DNA of 38,182 bases from Bradyrhizobium sp. (GCF_016213215.1 NZ_JACRAW010000013.1:1-38182); one strand, 5' to 3'; counted from the stretch's first letter, positions 16,473 to 25,008 are shown. Notes: generated by a model from the sequence alone, not told the origin. Numbers and translations are program-made.

Positions 16473-17207
16473 ATGCGTAACCTAGGAGTTGTCGCGCTAT
16501 GCGCGATGGTGGCCGGCTGCGTCACAGCCGAGACAGTCCAATTTCGGCCGTCCAATCCACAGCAACAGTCGCTCATCCGGGACGGTCAACCCGCGCTGGT
16601 GTCGCGGCAAAAAAATTCACTGGTGCTGGTCCGGCCAGCTTCGCGGCAGATACAGACCAATGGGCGGCCGGTCTTCGTCCTGGGCATCAACAATTTGAGC
16701 AGGCAGCCGATCGATTTCAGAGTGTCGCAGGTCGAAGCCGTACAGCACGTCGCGGGATCCGACTTCGAAATGAAGGTCGTGACCTATGAGATGCTTGTGC
16801 AGGAGGAGAGAAACCGCCAGATCGTCGCTGCGGTGCTGACCGGCGTGGCCGCCGCCGGAAACGCCTATAGCGCGTCCCAAGCCGGGCGCGGCCACTATAC
16901 AACGCCAAGCGGTCGCACAGGGACGTTCTATAGCCCGACTGCGGCAGTGATCGCTCAGAACAATGCCGCCGTCCAAAACGAAACGATGATCGCGGCGACG
17001 GTCGAGAGCGGGCAACGAAACATGGCCGCGCTCGAGCAATCCGTCATCAAGGACAATACGCTAATGCCAGCGGAGTGGTACGGCGGGCAGCTCCATTTGG
17101 CACCCCCCACTGACGCGGGTGGCGGGTCCAAGACGTATACAATCGTGATCACCATCGGGACCGATCGCCACGTGATCGATGTCGCCCAAGGGCCGGCCGG
17201 GGTGTGA
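16473..17207 (+). CDS. hypothetical lipoprotein
   Basis: A 244-residue predicted lipoprotein: MRNLGVVALCAMVAGC gives lipobox V-A-G-C with Cys16, so the protein should be lipid-anchored. The start ATG at 16473-16475 follows GGGGAAG; an upstream in-frame start would bury the signal. The mature part has a beta-rich domain (QKNSLVLVRPAS, RPVFVLGINNLSRQPIDF), a Gly/Ala-rich middle and a C-terminal KTYTIVITIGTDRHVIDV strand pair. Function unknown. In a prophage it could be a lysogenic-conversion gene changing the host surface, which is inference. Confidence 0.68.
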   Translation: MRNLGVVALCAMVAGCVTAETVQFRPSNPQQQSLIRDGQPALVSRQKNSLVLVRPASRQIQTNGRPVFVLGINNLSRQPIDFRVSQVEAVQHVAGSDFEMKVVTYEMLVQEERNRQIVAAVLTGVAAAGNAYSASQAGRGHYTTPSGRTGTFYSPTAAVIAQNNAAVQNETMIAATVESGQRNMAALEQSVIKDNTLMPAEWYGGQLHLAPPTDAGGGSKTYTIVITIGTDRHVIDVAQGPAGV

Positions 17208-17310
17208 CTGTTGGTCTCCGCGGTGCGGCTGCGGCGAACTTTGGCGCGGTCTGATCAAGTTCAGCATGATAGTGGGCGCGTAGGCATCCCGACCGCGATG
17301 GAGGAGGACG

Positions 17311-17676
17311 ATGAAGCAACGCAACATCGACAGCACCATCCGCAAACGCATTAAAATCGCTGCGGCCGCTTCAATTCTAGGCCTCTCAGCCCGCACAGTG
17401 CGCGACATGGCTCAGCTGGGCCAAATCCCTGGTGCGGCGAAGCCGCGGGGAATATGGACCTTCGACGTCGCCGCGCTGGAGGATTATGTGCGAAGCAGCG
17501 AGGATCAGATACGTCGAAGGGCGGAAGAGCTGAGGCCTCGGCGCGTCGTTTCCGTTGCCTTGAGCAGCTCTGGTTTCAGACGGCCAGGCAGGACGCCGAG
17601 CGAACATTACTCAGAGGTGATCGAACGAATGCGCCGACTAGCCAATGAGAGGCTTCGCTCGGAGCGAGAAAATTGA
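17311..17676 (+). CDS. MerR/excisionase-type helix-turn-helix protein
   Basis: 121 residues. The N-terminal half (IAAAASILGLSARTVRDMAQ, then GQIPGAAKPRGIWTFDVAALEDYV) is a clear winged-helix DNA-binding domain of the excisionase/MerR kind: HTH, a wing ending in WTFD and a dimer helix. The basic C-terminus is RRLANERLRSEREN. A strong GGAGGAGGA precedes the ATG. Either a second directionality factor or a repressor of the plus-strand cargo. Confidence 0.72.
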   Translation: MKQRNIDSTIRKRIKIAAAASILGLSARTVRDMAQLGQIPGAAKPRGIWTFDVAALEDYVRSSEDQIRRRAEELRPRRVVSVALSSSGFRRPGRTPSEHYSEVIERMRRLANERLRSEREN

Positions 17677-17753
17677 CGACACATGGGCACGTGAGACGCA
17701 ATCGAGCTTCCACACGAGCCTCAGCTGAGGTGAGAATCGAGGGATTACGAGCG

Positions 17754-18221
17754 ATGGACAAAGACGCAGAAGCCAAGCTAGCCGCAGCGCTTACGAGGAG
17801 GCGAACGGCCGTCACCAGGCTCGAATTGGAGAAGGCCGCGGCTGAGAAAGCATTGGCAGAAAAGTCGGCGCGAAAGGATGCCTCCCGTCAACGATGGGCA
17901 ATGTCGCTTCAGGAAATCGGCGCCGCCATCGAATCGGTAAATGAGCGGCTCCGCGGCGATGGGTTGCAGCTCAAGATTGCCGAGGCGAGCCAAGCGACAC
18001 CGCCAGCCATCGCGCAATTGTATATTGTCCTTCATGACGAGAAGGCACCCGATGTAAAAAACCGGCAGTTGGTCCTGAACATCAGCGCCTATGGCAAGGC
18101 CCAGCCGCGTGCATATGGACCTCACGCACTTGGCAAGATAGACGACTTCGAGATCAATGAAGCGGACCAGGGCAAGTACGAACAGGTTTTGTCGGAGTTC
18201 GTGGCGCTCGTTTTCTCATGA
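17754..18221 (+). CDS. hypothetical protein with coiled-coil N-terminus
   Basis: 155 residues, starting MDKDAEAKLAAALTRRR. A charged helical region to about residue 60 (RLELEKAAAEKALAEKSARK) precedes a beta-containing half (IAQLYIVLHDEKAPDVKNRQ, LVLNISAYGKAQPRAYGP). I take the ATG at 17754 with GAGGG upstream. A TTG at 17673 overlapping the previous stop would add 27 codons, but those have low third-position GC and look non-coding. Probably co-transcribed with the HTH gene. Function unknown. Confidence 0.55.
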   Translation: MDKDAEAKLAAALTRRRTAVTRLELEKAAAEKALAEKSARKDASRQRWAMSLQEIGAAIESVNERLRGDGLQLKIAEASQATPPAIAQLYIVLHDEKAPDVKNRQLVLNISAYGKAQPRAYGPHALGKIDDFEINEADQGKYEQVLSEFVALVFS

Positions 18222-18266
18222 TTTCTCGCAAGCGCCGGCAGGATTAGCTGAGGTCGGACTTTCTCT

Positions 18267-18464
18267 TTAAGCCGATCCTGCGGGCTCAGCGGTTCCCATC
18301 TCCGCGATTTTCCGCCGGCGCTCGAATTCGACCTGGGCCACTTCCAGGAGCTCGACGAGCGCCTCGATGTAGGCGAAGAACTCCGCATCGTTCATCGCAC
18401 TCACCTGTACCTGAGATCGGTCGCGCAGCATCTGCTTGAGAAAATCGCGGGCGTTGTCGGACAT
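18267..18464 (-). CDS. small hypothetical protein after the tape measure gene
   Basis: 65 residues, MSDNARDFLKQMLRDRSQ, acidic and helical (MNDAEFFAYIEALVELLEVA). It starts 9 bases after the tape-measure stop and ends the minus-strand tail unit, converging on the plus-strand cargo block. No motif recognised. Confidence 0.5.
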   Translation of the reverse strand: MSDNARDFLKQMLRDRSQVQVSAMNDAEFFAYIEALVELLEVAQVEFERRRKIAEMGTAEPAGSA

Positions 18465-18473
18465 GGCAGGAAC

Positions 18474-20645
18474 CTACGTGACCTTCAGAACGTAGCCGTC
18501 GGCAACCAGGCCGTTGATCCCTTCGATGATCATTCTGATATCATCGTGGTTGTAAGTCTTGTCGCGACCCAAGCCGCGCACCTCGACAATCTTGGGCGCC
18601 GTCGAAACTCCGGGGGCACCAGCGGCATGGTCCGGAGGGAAGGGATATTCCCCCCGATGCATCGCGTTCAGCTCCGGATAGAACTCTCTCGTCATTGCCG
18701 CCGGCATGACGAATTCACCGGCGGAAAGCCTAGCCAGGACGCTATCGCTCGTCCCGGTGCCGGGGCCTTGCACAAGGCCGCCGCTCGCGAAGGACTGAGC
18801 GGAAATCGTGGCAACAGACGCCGCACCCTGCGCTATCGCAGCGGCTACGCCGGCATAGCCGAGCGGGGTTGGCCCATAAAACGCGAGCGCCTTCGTAGCG
18901 GCCATCTGTGTGTTGATGATCGCCTGGGCGATGCCGAACGCCTTCGACGCGATCCCCATGGTTTTATTGTTTTTGGCGAACGTGCCCGTAAGCTGGGACA
19001 TGGCCCCGGAGAAGCTCGCAAGGCTGTTGCCCATGGCTTGCCAGCCCAACCCCATGTCTTCGGCCGCCTTCACCGATAGTGCCCGGTGCTGCTCGACGGT
19101 GATTTCGTTTTCACGGAGCATCATGTCGTAGACGGCAACGCTCTTTGCCAACCTGTCGTAGGGCGTCTCGATGGTTTGCAGCGCATTGACGGCGGCATTC
19201 TTGAGCAGCTCAGTGTTCAACATCGCCATCTTGGGCGTGAGACCCTCGAGCGTCGTTACAGCCTTCTGTCCTTTGTCCCCAAAGAGACCGAGCTGCAGCG
19301 CGGCGAGCGCAAAGCCCGGCGCAAGCGCGTCGAAATCGCCCTTGGTGATCCGCGTGCGGATCGAGAGGTTCGCCAGTTGGGCGTTGTACGCCTTCATCTT
19401 GGCGATTTCTTCCTCACTTGCGACCTTCGGAGGATCCTTCAGCTTCTTCTTCGCCTCCTCGCTCGCCGTCCCGAGTTTTTCGATCTCAGCGGTCAGAGCC
19501 TCGGTGTCGAGACCGATATTCTTGAGTCCCTGAGAGATCGAATCTGATGCGCCTTTCGGCAGCATGCCTGCCACAGCAGTCCCGATTTTTTCGAGCTGCT
19601 CGATGAACGCGGGCATGTTGCCCGTGGCATAGATGATCACCCCGGCGAAGGCCGCAATGCGGGCGATCGAAATCGCTTTGGCGGCGTTTAGCATCGTCGT
19701 CGCCAGCGTGGCCGCTGCGATCGACCTTGCGAACGTGACAAAGCTCATCGCAATGGCGGCCACGGCACCGACGATCTGTGATCCGACGAAAATCCCGAGC
19801 AGATTGCCGAGCAACTTGACATTGTCGCTCACGAACAAGATTGCCCGTGAGAAGCCATCGGCCGCCTTGGTCACGAGATCGTTGTCTTTTACGAACTTGA
19901 TGAACCTTCCTGAAATGTCAGCTAGCGCCGGTGCCAGGCGCGCCGAGATCGTCATGACGATCCCGTTCTTGGCTGCATTCAACCGGGTCAGATTGTCGTT
20001 GAACGCTTCGGCGGCTTTCGCCGTCCTGTCGGTGATCGTGAGGCCAAGCGCCGCGGCCTCATCCTTCATCTCCTTCAGGCCGGTCTTGCCTGAGTTCAGC
20101 ATTGGGATGAGGTCGGCACCCGACTTGCCGAAGAGAGCGATCGCAAGCGCCGTCTTGCCGGCCCCGTCCTTCATGCCGGCGAAGCGTTCGGCGATGTCGC
20201 TGATGATGTCGCTGGTCGGCCGGAGCTGACCGCCGCTGTCTTTCGCACTGATGCCCAAGGATGTCAGTGCACGCGCCGCCGCGGTCGACGGATTTCCGAG
20301 GCTCTCGACGAGGTTCTTGCTGAATTTGCCAACACCGCCGCCGAGCTGCTCGATGGAAAGATCAGACAGCGCCGCCGCATGCTGCAGCTTAGACAGCTCC
20401 TCGACGGGAATTCCCCACTTCTGCGCAGCCTTGCCAAGCTCGTCAGCATGGCCGAACGCCGAGGTCAGCGAGGAGGCGAACCCATCGGCCCACTTTTGAA
20501 GCTGGATACCGCCGAATACGGCGGCCATCTGCTTCCCGAATGAAGCAACCTTGGTCTCCGAGCGCTTCAACGCGGAATCCAGGCCAGAGTGGTCGCCGCC
20601 GAGAACGACGCGAAGCACGCCCAAAGTCGATCCGGATGATGCCAT
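18474..20645 (-). CDS. phage tail tape measure protein
   Basis: 723 residues. Tape-measure proteins set tail length and pass through the tail tube. The N-terminus (SGLDSALKRSETKVASFGKQ) and the conserved GIPVEELSKLQHAA and SIEQLGGGVGKFSKNLVESL segments are typical of the TP901/lambda-type family, as is FAGMKDGAGKTALAIALFGK. A long hydrophobic middle (LLGNLLGIFVGSQIVGAVAA onward) is the membrane-spanning part and the C-terminus ends with VQGPGTGTSDSVLARLSAGE. It follows the chaperone-like gene as in long-tailed phages. Confidence 0.9.
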   Translation of the reverse strand: MASSGSTLGVLRVVLGGDHSGLDSALKRSETKVASFGKQMAAVFGGIQLQKWADGFASSLTSAFGHADELGKAAQKWGIPVEELSKLQHAAALSDLSIEQLGGGVGKFSKNLVESLGNPSTAAARALTSLGISAKDSGGQLRPTSDIISDIAERFAGMKDGAGKTALAIALFGKSGADLIPMLNSGKTGLKEMKDEAAALGLTITDRTAKAAEAFNDNLTRLNAAKNGIVMTISARLAPALADISGRFIKFVKDNDLVTKAADGFSRAILFVSDNVKLLGNLLGIFVGSQIVGAVAAIAMSFVTFARSIAAATLATTMLNAAKAISIARIAAFAGVIIYATGNMPAFIEQLEKIGTAVAGMLPKGASDSISQGLKNIGLDTEALTAEIEKLGTASEEAKKKLKDPPKVASEEEIAKMKAYNAQLANLSIRTRITKGDFDALAPGFALAALQLGLFGDKGQKAVTTLEGLTPKMAMLNTELLKNAAVNALQTIETPYDRLAKSVAVYDMMLRENEITVEQHRALSVKAAEDMGLGWQAMGNSLASFSGAMSQLTGTFAKNNKTMGIASKAFGIAQAIINTQMAATKALAFYGPTPLGYAGVAAAIAQGAASVATISAQSFASGGLVQGPGTGTSDSVLARLSAGEFVMPAAMTREFYPELNAMHRGEYPFPPDHAAGAPGVSTAPKIVEVRGLGRDKTYNHDDIRMIIEGINGLVADGYVLKVT

Positions 20646-20680
20646 TTCGAAGTTCTCCTCTCGCTGGGCAGGTGGAGTTA

Positions 20681-21037
20681 TCAGGCCTTCTGAGGCTCGC
20701 CGCTGGACGACATCGAAGCATCAGGTCCGACCAGCGCGGTCATTCCACCATCTTCAAAGAGGTTGATAATGGTTTCGACGGCGGCACTGAGACCGCCACA
20801 TGCTTCGATCAGCCTGCCGGCCTCCTGGACCGTAATCTCCGGATGATTGTCGGTAAGAGCGGCCCAGAACAGCCATCGGATTCGGCTGATCGTGATCCTC
20901 TCCGGAACCGCCAGATCCGCGAGGATGCTCCCAAATCCCGCAGCGGCCTTTTCCTCCATCTCGCACATCGCATTGGCGCTCATGCTGAGAATATAGGTCT
21001 TGCCGTCCGCTTCGATCGTCGAGGTCTTCAACTGCAT
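20681..21037 (-). CDS. tail assembly chaperone-like protein
   Basis: 118 residues, MQLKTSTIEADGKTYILSMS. The small beta-strand N-terminus, then ANAMCEMEEKAAAGFGSI and the EVTVQEAGRLIEACGG-like helix, match the gene-transfer-agent/phage tail assembly chaperone family from memory. It lies directly upstream of the tape-measure gene, the expected place. AAGGAAA precedes the ATG. I see no slippery frameshift site for an extended product. Confidence 0.65.
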   Translation of the reverse strand: MQLKTSTIEADGKTYILSMSANAMCEMEEKAAAGFGSILADLAVPERITISRIRWLFWAALTDNHPEITVQEAGRLIEACGGLSAAVETIINLFEDGGMTALVGPDASMSSSGEPQKA

Positions 21038-21068
21038 TGCATGGTTTCCTTTTCTGTAGAGGCGTTGG

Positions 21069-21449
21069 CTAACTCGAGCCCGCCGCCATCTGTTGACGCA
21101 TCGCTTTGATGTACTCTTCGAGATCCCGAATCCTGCCCCGGGCCGCGCTGAGCATCACCTTGTCGGGCGGCTGGACCTTGTTCAGGCGGTCAAGCTCGCC
21201 CCGAGCTGCAGCGAGCTCGCCTTCCTTGCGTTTCAAGATGGCTTCCGGCGAATTGGCGGCATTCTGGCGGTGAACCTGAAGCCGATACTCGACATCGGCG
21301 AGTGCAGCGCGTGTTTCGCTCAACAGCTGCTTCTGACTTTCTGGCGTTGTGCTCAGGACGCGCTTGAGGCTAACGAGATCAGCCTCCAGCTTCTTGACTT
21401 CAGCCGGAGTGTTTTGGCGGAAGGTCGCGGTTTGGGAACGTGGGCGCAT
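21069..21449 (-). CDS. hypothetical coiled-coil protein in tail region
   Basis: 126 residues, almost wholly heptad-like (VKKLEADLVSLKRVLSTTPE, RKEGELAAARGELDRLNKVQ, ARGRIRDLEEYIKAMRQQM). It could be a scaffold or head-associated helical protein given its place between terminase and tail genes; sequence alone does not tell. Confidence 0.55.
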   Translation of the reverse strand: MRPRSQTATFRQNTPAEVKKLEADLVSLKRVLSTTPESQKQLLSETRAALADVEYRLQVHRQNAANSPEAILKRKEGELAAARGELDRLNKVQPPDKVMLSAARGRIRDLEEYIKAMRQQMAAGSS

Positions 21450-21480
21450 GCCGGAAGTCCTTCGGAATGATCGTCTGGCT

Positions 21481-21978
21481 TTATCGCCAGAGCCTCACGC
21501 GGCCGGCCTTCTCGGCCTTTCGTAGCGCGACGTAAGCGCCGACGTCCGAAAATTCTGCCTGCAGAGCTGAGGATCCTTCCCACTCGGCCCGCCAGGCGTC
21601 TGGCGTGCCATTTGCGCTTAGCGACGGTGCGAGCTTTGAAATGATTTTGACGCGGCCGGCTGCTTCGGCTTTGCGCAAAGCGACGTAGGTCTCGACGTCG
21701 ACGAATTCGTGCTGAAGCGCCGCCGAGCCGTTCCACTCCGCGCGATAGGTCGATTCGCCGGTCACTGACGCGGGCGCCGGGCGATCCGGTTCGAGGGGAG
21801 AGGCTGCGGCAACAGCTCCAGGACCATGCCCCGCCATGGCGGCCTTTGTCGCAGCGACATGGCGATGAATGCGCGCCAATGCATCACTTGAGAGCGGCGC
21901 GGTCGGCGGCTGAACCGCTTGAGCCACTGGTGCTGAGTGTTCGGCCCACAATTCCCTGCAAACATCGGCGAGTGACAT
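21481..21978 (-). CDS. hypothetical protein with two copies of a 34-residue motif
   Basis: 165 residues. Residues 79-112 and 129-162 are tandem copies of a motif of the form AEWxGSxALQxEFxDVxxYVALRKAExAGRV. I recall similar single motifs at the C-termini of phage head maturation or scaffold proteins in alphaproteobacteria, so this may be a remnant of a head-assembly protein; that link is from memory. AGGAG lies 8 bases before the ATG. A large hairpin lies upstream. Confidence 0.55.
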   Translation of the reverse strand: MSLADVCRELWAEHSAPVAQAVQPPTAPLSSDALARIHRHVAATKAAMAGHGPGAVAAASPLEPDRPAPASVTGESTYRAEWNGSAALQHEFVDVETYVALRKAEAAGRVKIISKLAPSLSANGTPDAWRAEWEGSSALQAEFSDVGAYVALRKAEKAGRVRLWR

Positions 21979-22025
21979 GAGCGGTCTCCTAAAATCGATT
22001 CTAGCGGCTGTTTTTTCGGTTTGTC

Positions 22026-22068
22026 GGGACCGAGGCGCCGTCCGCGATCAGATCTGCGCCTCGGTCCC
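22026..22068. promoter_or_regulatory. 13-bp perfect inverted repeat in leader of the 21978 gene
   Basis: GGGACCGAGGCGC (22026-22038) pairs perfectly with GCGCCTCGGTCCC (22056-22068) around a 17-base loop, about 50 bases before the start of the minus-strand gene. There is no U-tract on the minus strand after it, so a simple terminator is unlikely; an mRNA leader structure or deletion scar is possible. Confidence 0.45.
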
Positions 22069-22212
22069 TAGGGATTGCGAAGGAGTTTCCGAAACAAGCT
22101 CTGGACCAAGACTTGCCGAGGAAAAATCTGCGCGTGCCCCTTTGCTCTCTTGCGCCAACGTCCGACGCCACCCGAAACTAGGACCCACGTGACGGCAAGA
22201 AAAACGCAATTG

Positions 22213-22232
22213 TTCGGAATTCAAATTCCGAA
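22213..22232. promoter_or_regulatory. 20-bp dyad operator candidate (copy B)
   Basis: TTCGGAATT-CA-AATTCCGAA is a perfect 9+2+9 dyad in the spacer between the terminase stop and the next minus-strand gene (21978). With its AAAAACGC flank it is the second copy of the site at 12531-12550. Confidence 0.5.
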
Positions 22233-22267
22233 AACAACAGCTTTAGTCTGACCGACCTGGACACGGC

Positions 22268-22289
22268 GCCTGCGCAAGTTTGCGCAGGC
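22268..22289 (-). terminator. 22-bp palindrome at the terminase stop codon
   Basis: GCCTGCGCAA-GT-TTGCGCAGGC is a perfect 10+2+10 dyad touching the last base of the terminase gene. It can form a hairpin at the transcript end. A similar dyad (TGCGCAAATTTGCGCA) occurs at 15540-15555 inside another gene, which argues that it may be a protein-binding site or repeated motif rather than only a terminator. Confidence 0.4.
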
Positions 22290-24406
22290 TACGACAGCCG
22301 AACGCCGGGGCTCAGGACACGCCGGCCACGGGCCCGCTTGGATGTGCCGAGCAGGGGCGACGCCGGCTTCGTGATCTGGGCCGGCGCCGCGCTGAAGAGG
22401 TCGTCGGCGATCGCTGCCTCGGTCCGCCAGATGGCGTTCGCGCGATCGGCCCAATGAGCTGGCGACCAACTGTCCATCTTCTCGAGCCAGGCGAGCGCGC
22501 GGCAACCGACGACGATGTCGAGCGCTTCGTTCGCGCGGCCGGGCGTCTTGCGCCATTCCCGCTGATCACCGGGGCGTTCCATCATCGCCCGCCGAGCCTT
22601 GCCCTTGGCCTGGGCCTTGGGGTCGAACAGAACCTCTGCGGTAAGCTGCTTGGCGTAATCTTCTCCGACCCAGTCCGGCAGGTGCAGCGTCCCGTGCCGG
22701 AATCGTCCGTCGACATCGGGTCCCTCAATCAATCCCCGCAGCCCATGGTACACGGCGCTTTTCAGCCCGAACGTTCCGATGAAGTGCAGGCGGACGGCGC
22801 GCCCGTGAACTTTCCGCCCTAGCGACGTCTTGAGCGGCACCTTGCGAACCACGCATGGCAGCGCGTCCCTGGCGCGGGCGCCTGATGCGCCTTTACAGAC
22901 GCGCAGGTTATGACGGCCAAGCGCCCGCTGATAGATCACCGGCGAAATATAGCCCGTGTCGATGCCCCATGACGTGACCCCGATCACCGCCCCGTTCGCG
23001 GTGCGAAAAGTCCTTCCCAAAAGGGCATCAACCTCCCGCCACGCTTCATCCGTTTCGGCCGGATGCGGGATGACGTCGCAATCGACCAGCCAGCCTTGGC
23101 CTTCCGGCCCCCATGCCCAGACGCCCCATTCCAGCCGATCCCCCTGAACGTCGATAAAGCCGGTGAGGAGGCACGCCGGCCAGCAAACCGTGCCCCGCGG
23201 CCATTCCTTTCGAGCCGTGAGCAACCGGTCCCAGTCGGGCGCGTCAGCGGTCGGGTCGAAGGGCTCGCCGAGATCTTGCTGGCAGAACGTTTTCCATTTC
23301 AGCGGATGGCCCTTGGCCGCGATCCCCCGGGCGTAGATGTCGTCCCAGCGTTCGAAATCCGAATAAGCCGACCACCATGAGTAGCTCGGCTGCCAGTCGC
23401 GGCAACGCCCTTCGCAGGGCGGGCAGTGCCACTGTTCGATTTCGCTCGCCTTGATGATCGTGGGCACGGGCGCTTCATCGTCGTGAACGCGCGTCGCGAT
23501 CCAGCGTGCCTTCGCGAGCATTTCGGCGCGGTGCACCTGGTCGATCAGCGAGCCGCAGGAAGCGCAGGCGAACGTGACGCGATGTCTCGTCGTTTCGCTC
23601 GGCGGCTGCATGCGATCGAACTGCAGCGTCTGGAAATCACCGCAATGCGGGCAGGGAACGTAGGCCTTACGCTGGTCGCCGGCCTCGTACATCTCCGAAA
23701 TCCGGCAGTCCCCGAGCAGCCCGGGCGTCGACGATCGGTAGGTCTTGGCGAGGTCGCTCCAGGATTTCTGCCGTGCTTCCGCCTGGGTAATCGGCGAGCC
23801 GCGGCCGTCGGTGTCGAGCGGATACTCGGAGATCTCGTCCATCGCCAGGTAGCGGATGGAAATCCCCTGAAGGCCTTTCGATGAAGATGCGGTCACGATC
23901 TGGGCGAAGCCGCCGCTGAAGCGCTTGAAGGATGTGGTCGACGCGGCTTCATCGCGGCTGTTGTCGGGGCGCACGCGATGCTGGATGCGCGGCGAGGCGT
24001 CGATGGTCGGCTGCAGCTTGACGCGATTGAACTTCACCGCCTCATCGAGCGACGGCAGCACGATCAACATCGGGCCCGGCGCGCGGTCGACGATATATCC
24101 GAACCAATTGACGATGATCTCGGTCTTGACGATCTGCGCCGAGCCCATGTTCGTCACGGTGCGCGCGGGGTGATCAGGATGCAGGCAATCCATGATCTCG
24201 CGTGCGAGCGGCACGCGGGAGGTAAGCCACTGGCCCGGGAAGCGCGAGCCGGATTCGGCGCTGACAACGCGGTACCGATCAGCCCAGTCGGAAACCGTCA
24301 GGTCCTCCTCAGGAGTAGCTGCCTGGGCCAGGGCGCGCGCCAGCAAAACCCGGCCATCCGGCATCGACGGAAAGGTGATGCGGAGTTGCGCCGAGCTGAG
24401 CGACAT
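22289..24406 (-). CDS. phage terminase large subunit, GpA family
   Basis: DNA-packaging ATPase/nuclease, 705 residues, full length for the lambda-gpA type. Seen in order: the N-terminal VSDWADRYRVVSAESGSRFP-like block, a P-loop region GSAQIVKTE (89-96), Walker B with Asp190-Glu191 (LAMDEISEYP), two zinc-finger-like Cys pairs at 252/255 and 281/284, and the nuclease domain starting GFIDVQGDRLEWGVWAWG. The family P-loop normally reads SAQxGKTE; here Val93 (codon GTC) replaces Gly, one base change from GGC, which may cripple ATP hydrolysis. It starts two bases after the small-subunit stop. Confidence 0.93.
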   Translation of the reverse strand: MSLSSAQLRITFPSMPDGRVLLARALAQAATPEEDLTVSDWADRYRVVSAESGSRFPGQWLTSRVPLAREIMDCLHPDHPARTVTNMGSAQIVKTEIIVNWFGYIVDRAPGPMLIVLPSLDEAVKFNRVKLQPTIDASPRIQHRVRPDNSRDEAASTTSFKRFSGGFAQIVTASSSKGLQGISIRYLAMDEISEYPLDTDGRGSPITQAEARQKSWSDLAKTYRSSTPGLLGDCRISEMYEAGDQRKAYVPCPHCGDFQTLQFDRMQPPSETTRHRVTFACASCGSLIDQVHRAEMLAKARWIATRVHDDEAPVPTIIKASEIEQWHCPPCEGRCRDWQPSYSWWSAYSDFERWDDIYARGIAAKGHPLKWKTFCQQDLGEPFDPTADAPDWDRLLTARKEWPRGTVCWPACLLTGFIDVQGDRLEWGVWAWGPEGQGWLVDCDVIPHPAETDEAWREVDALLGRTFRTANGAVIGVTSWGIDTGYISPVIYQRALGRHNLRVCKGASGARARDALPCVVRKVPLKTSLGRKVHGRAVRLHFIGTFGLKSAVYHGLRGLIEGPDVDGRFRHGTLHLPDWVGEDYAKQLTAEVLFDPKAQAKGKARRAMMERPGDQREWRKTPGRANEALDIVVGCRALAWLEKMDSWSPAHWADRANAIWRTEAAIADDLFSAAPAQITKPASPLLGTSKRARGRRVLSPGVRLS

Positions 24407-24408
24407 TG

Positions 24409-24993
24409 TCAGCGCTCCGCCGTTTCGGCGTTTAAGTCGGACGCTGGCGTTGAAAGAGCGTCGTGCGGGTCGGACGCGTAGGCTCGCATCATGTCGGCGA
24501 ACGCATCGAAACCCTTCGCCGTCATCGCCCGGAGCTTCGGTCGGATCAGTCGCGCCTCGCCGGCGAACTGATGCGCGAGCTGCTCGGCGGTGTCGTTGAC
24601 TGCGGCGTCCATGGCTGCTCGCATCGCAGCGATGGCAACAGCGGCGCCCTCCGCCACCTCGTCGCGCAAGGTCAGCTTGCTCTCGCGCTCCGCCAGGTCC
24701 AGCTCGCGGAGACGCGCGTCAGCGTCAAGCTTGCGGGCCTGCGAATCCGATTTCGATCGAGCGCCGGCGAGCGGCTTCGCATCGAGGTTGATGTTCTCGG
24801 CGCGATGCTTCCTGAGCGTCTCGAAATCGAGAACGGTCTCGCGACCGCGCTTCACCGGGTTGAGCGCCGCGGCGTAGCGGTCGACGTAGCGAGACAGCGT
24901 CGACCGCTCGACCTTGTCGCCGGCTTCAGTCAGCCGCCGCGCCGCTTCCGTGACGCTGACAAGACCCGTGCTATCGTGCGGCGAAGTGTTCAT
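24409..24993 (-). CDS. terminase small subunit-like DNA-binding protein
   Basis: 194 residues. The N-terminal SVTEAARRLTEAGDKVERST, followed by LSRYVDRYAAALNPVKRGRE and TVLDFETLRKHRAENI, is the winged HTH of Nu1-like small terminase or DNA-packaging proteins that recognise the packaging site. The remainder is helical and oligomerisation-like (LDADARLRELDLAERESKL). Its place directly before the GpA-type large subunit supports the call. Confidence 0.75.
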   Translation of the reverse strand: MNTSPHDSTGLVSVTEAARRLTEAGDKVERSTLSRYVDRYAAALNPVKRGRETVLDFETLRKHRAENINLDAKPLAGARSKSDSQARKLDADARLRELDLAERESKLTLRDEVAEGAAVAIAAMRAAMDAAVNDTAEQLAHQFAGEARLIRPKLRAMTAKGFDAFADMMRAYASDPHDALSTPASDLNAETAER

Positions 24994-25008
24994 GAGCGTG
25001 TATCGTTT

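Noticed and set aside
21977..22192. 71-codon plus-strand frame after the hypothetical gene
   Set aside because: No ribosome site, poor coding character, and it overlaps the 13-bp hairpin.
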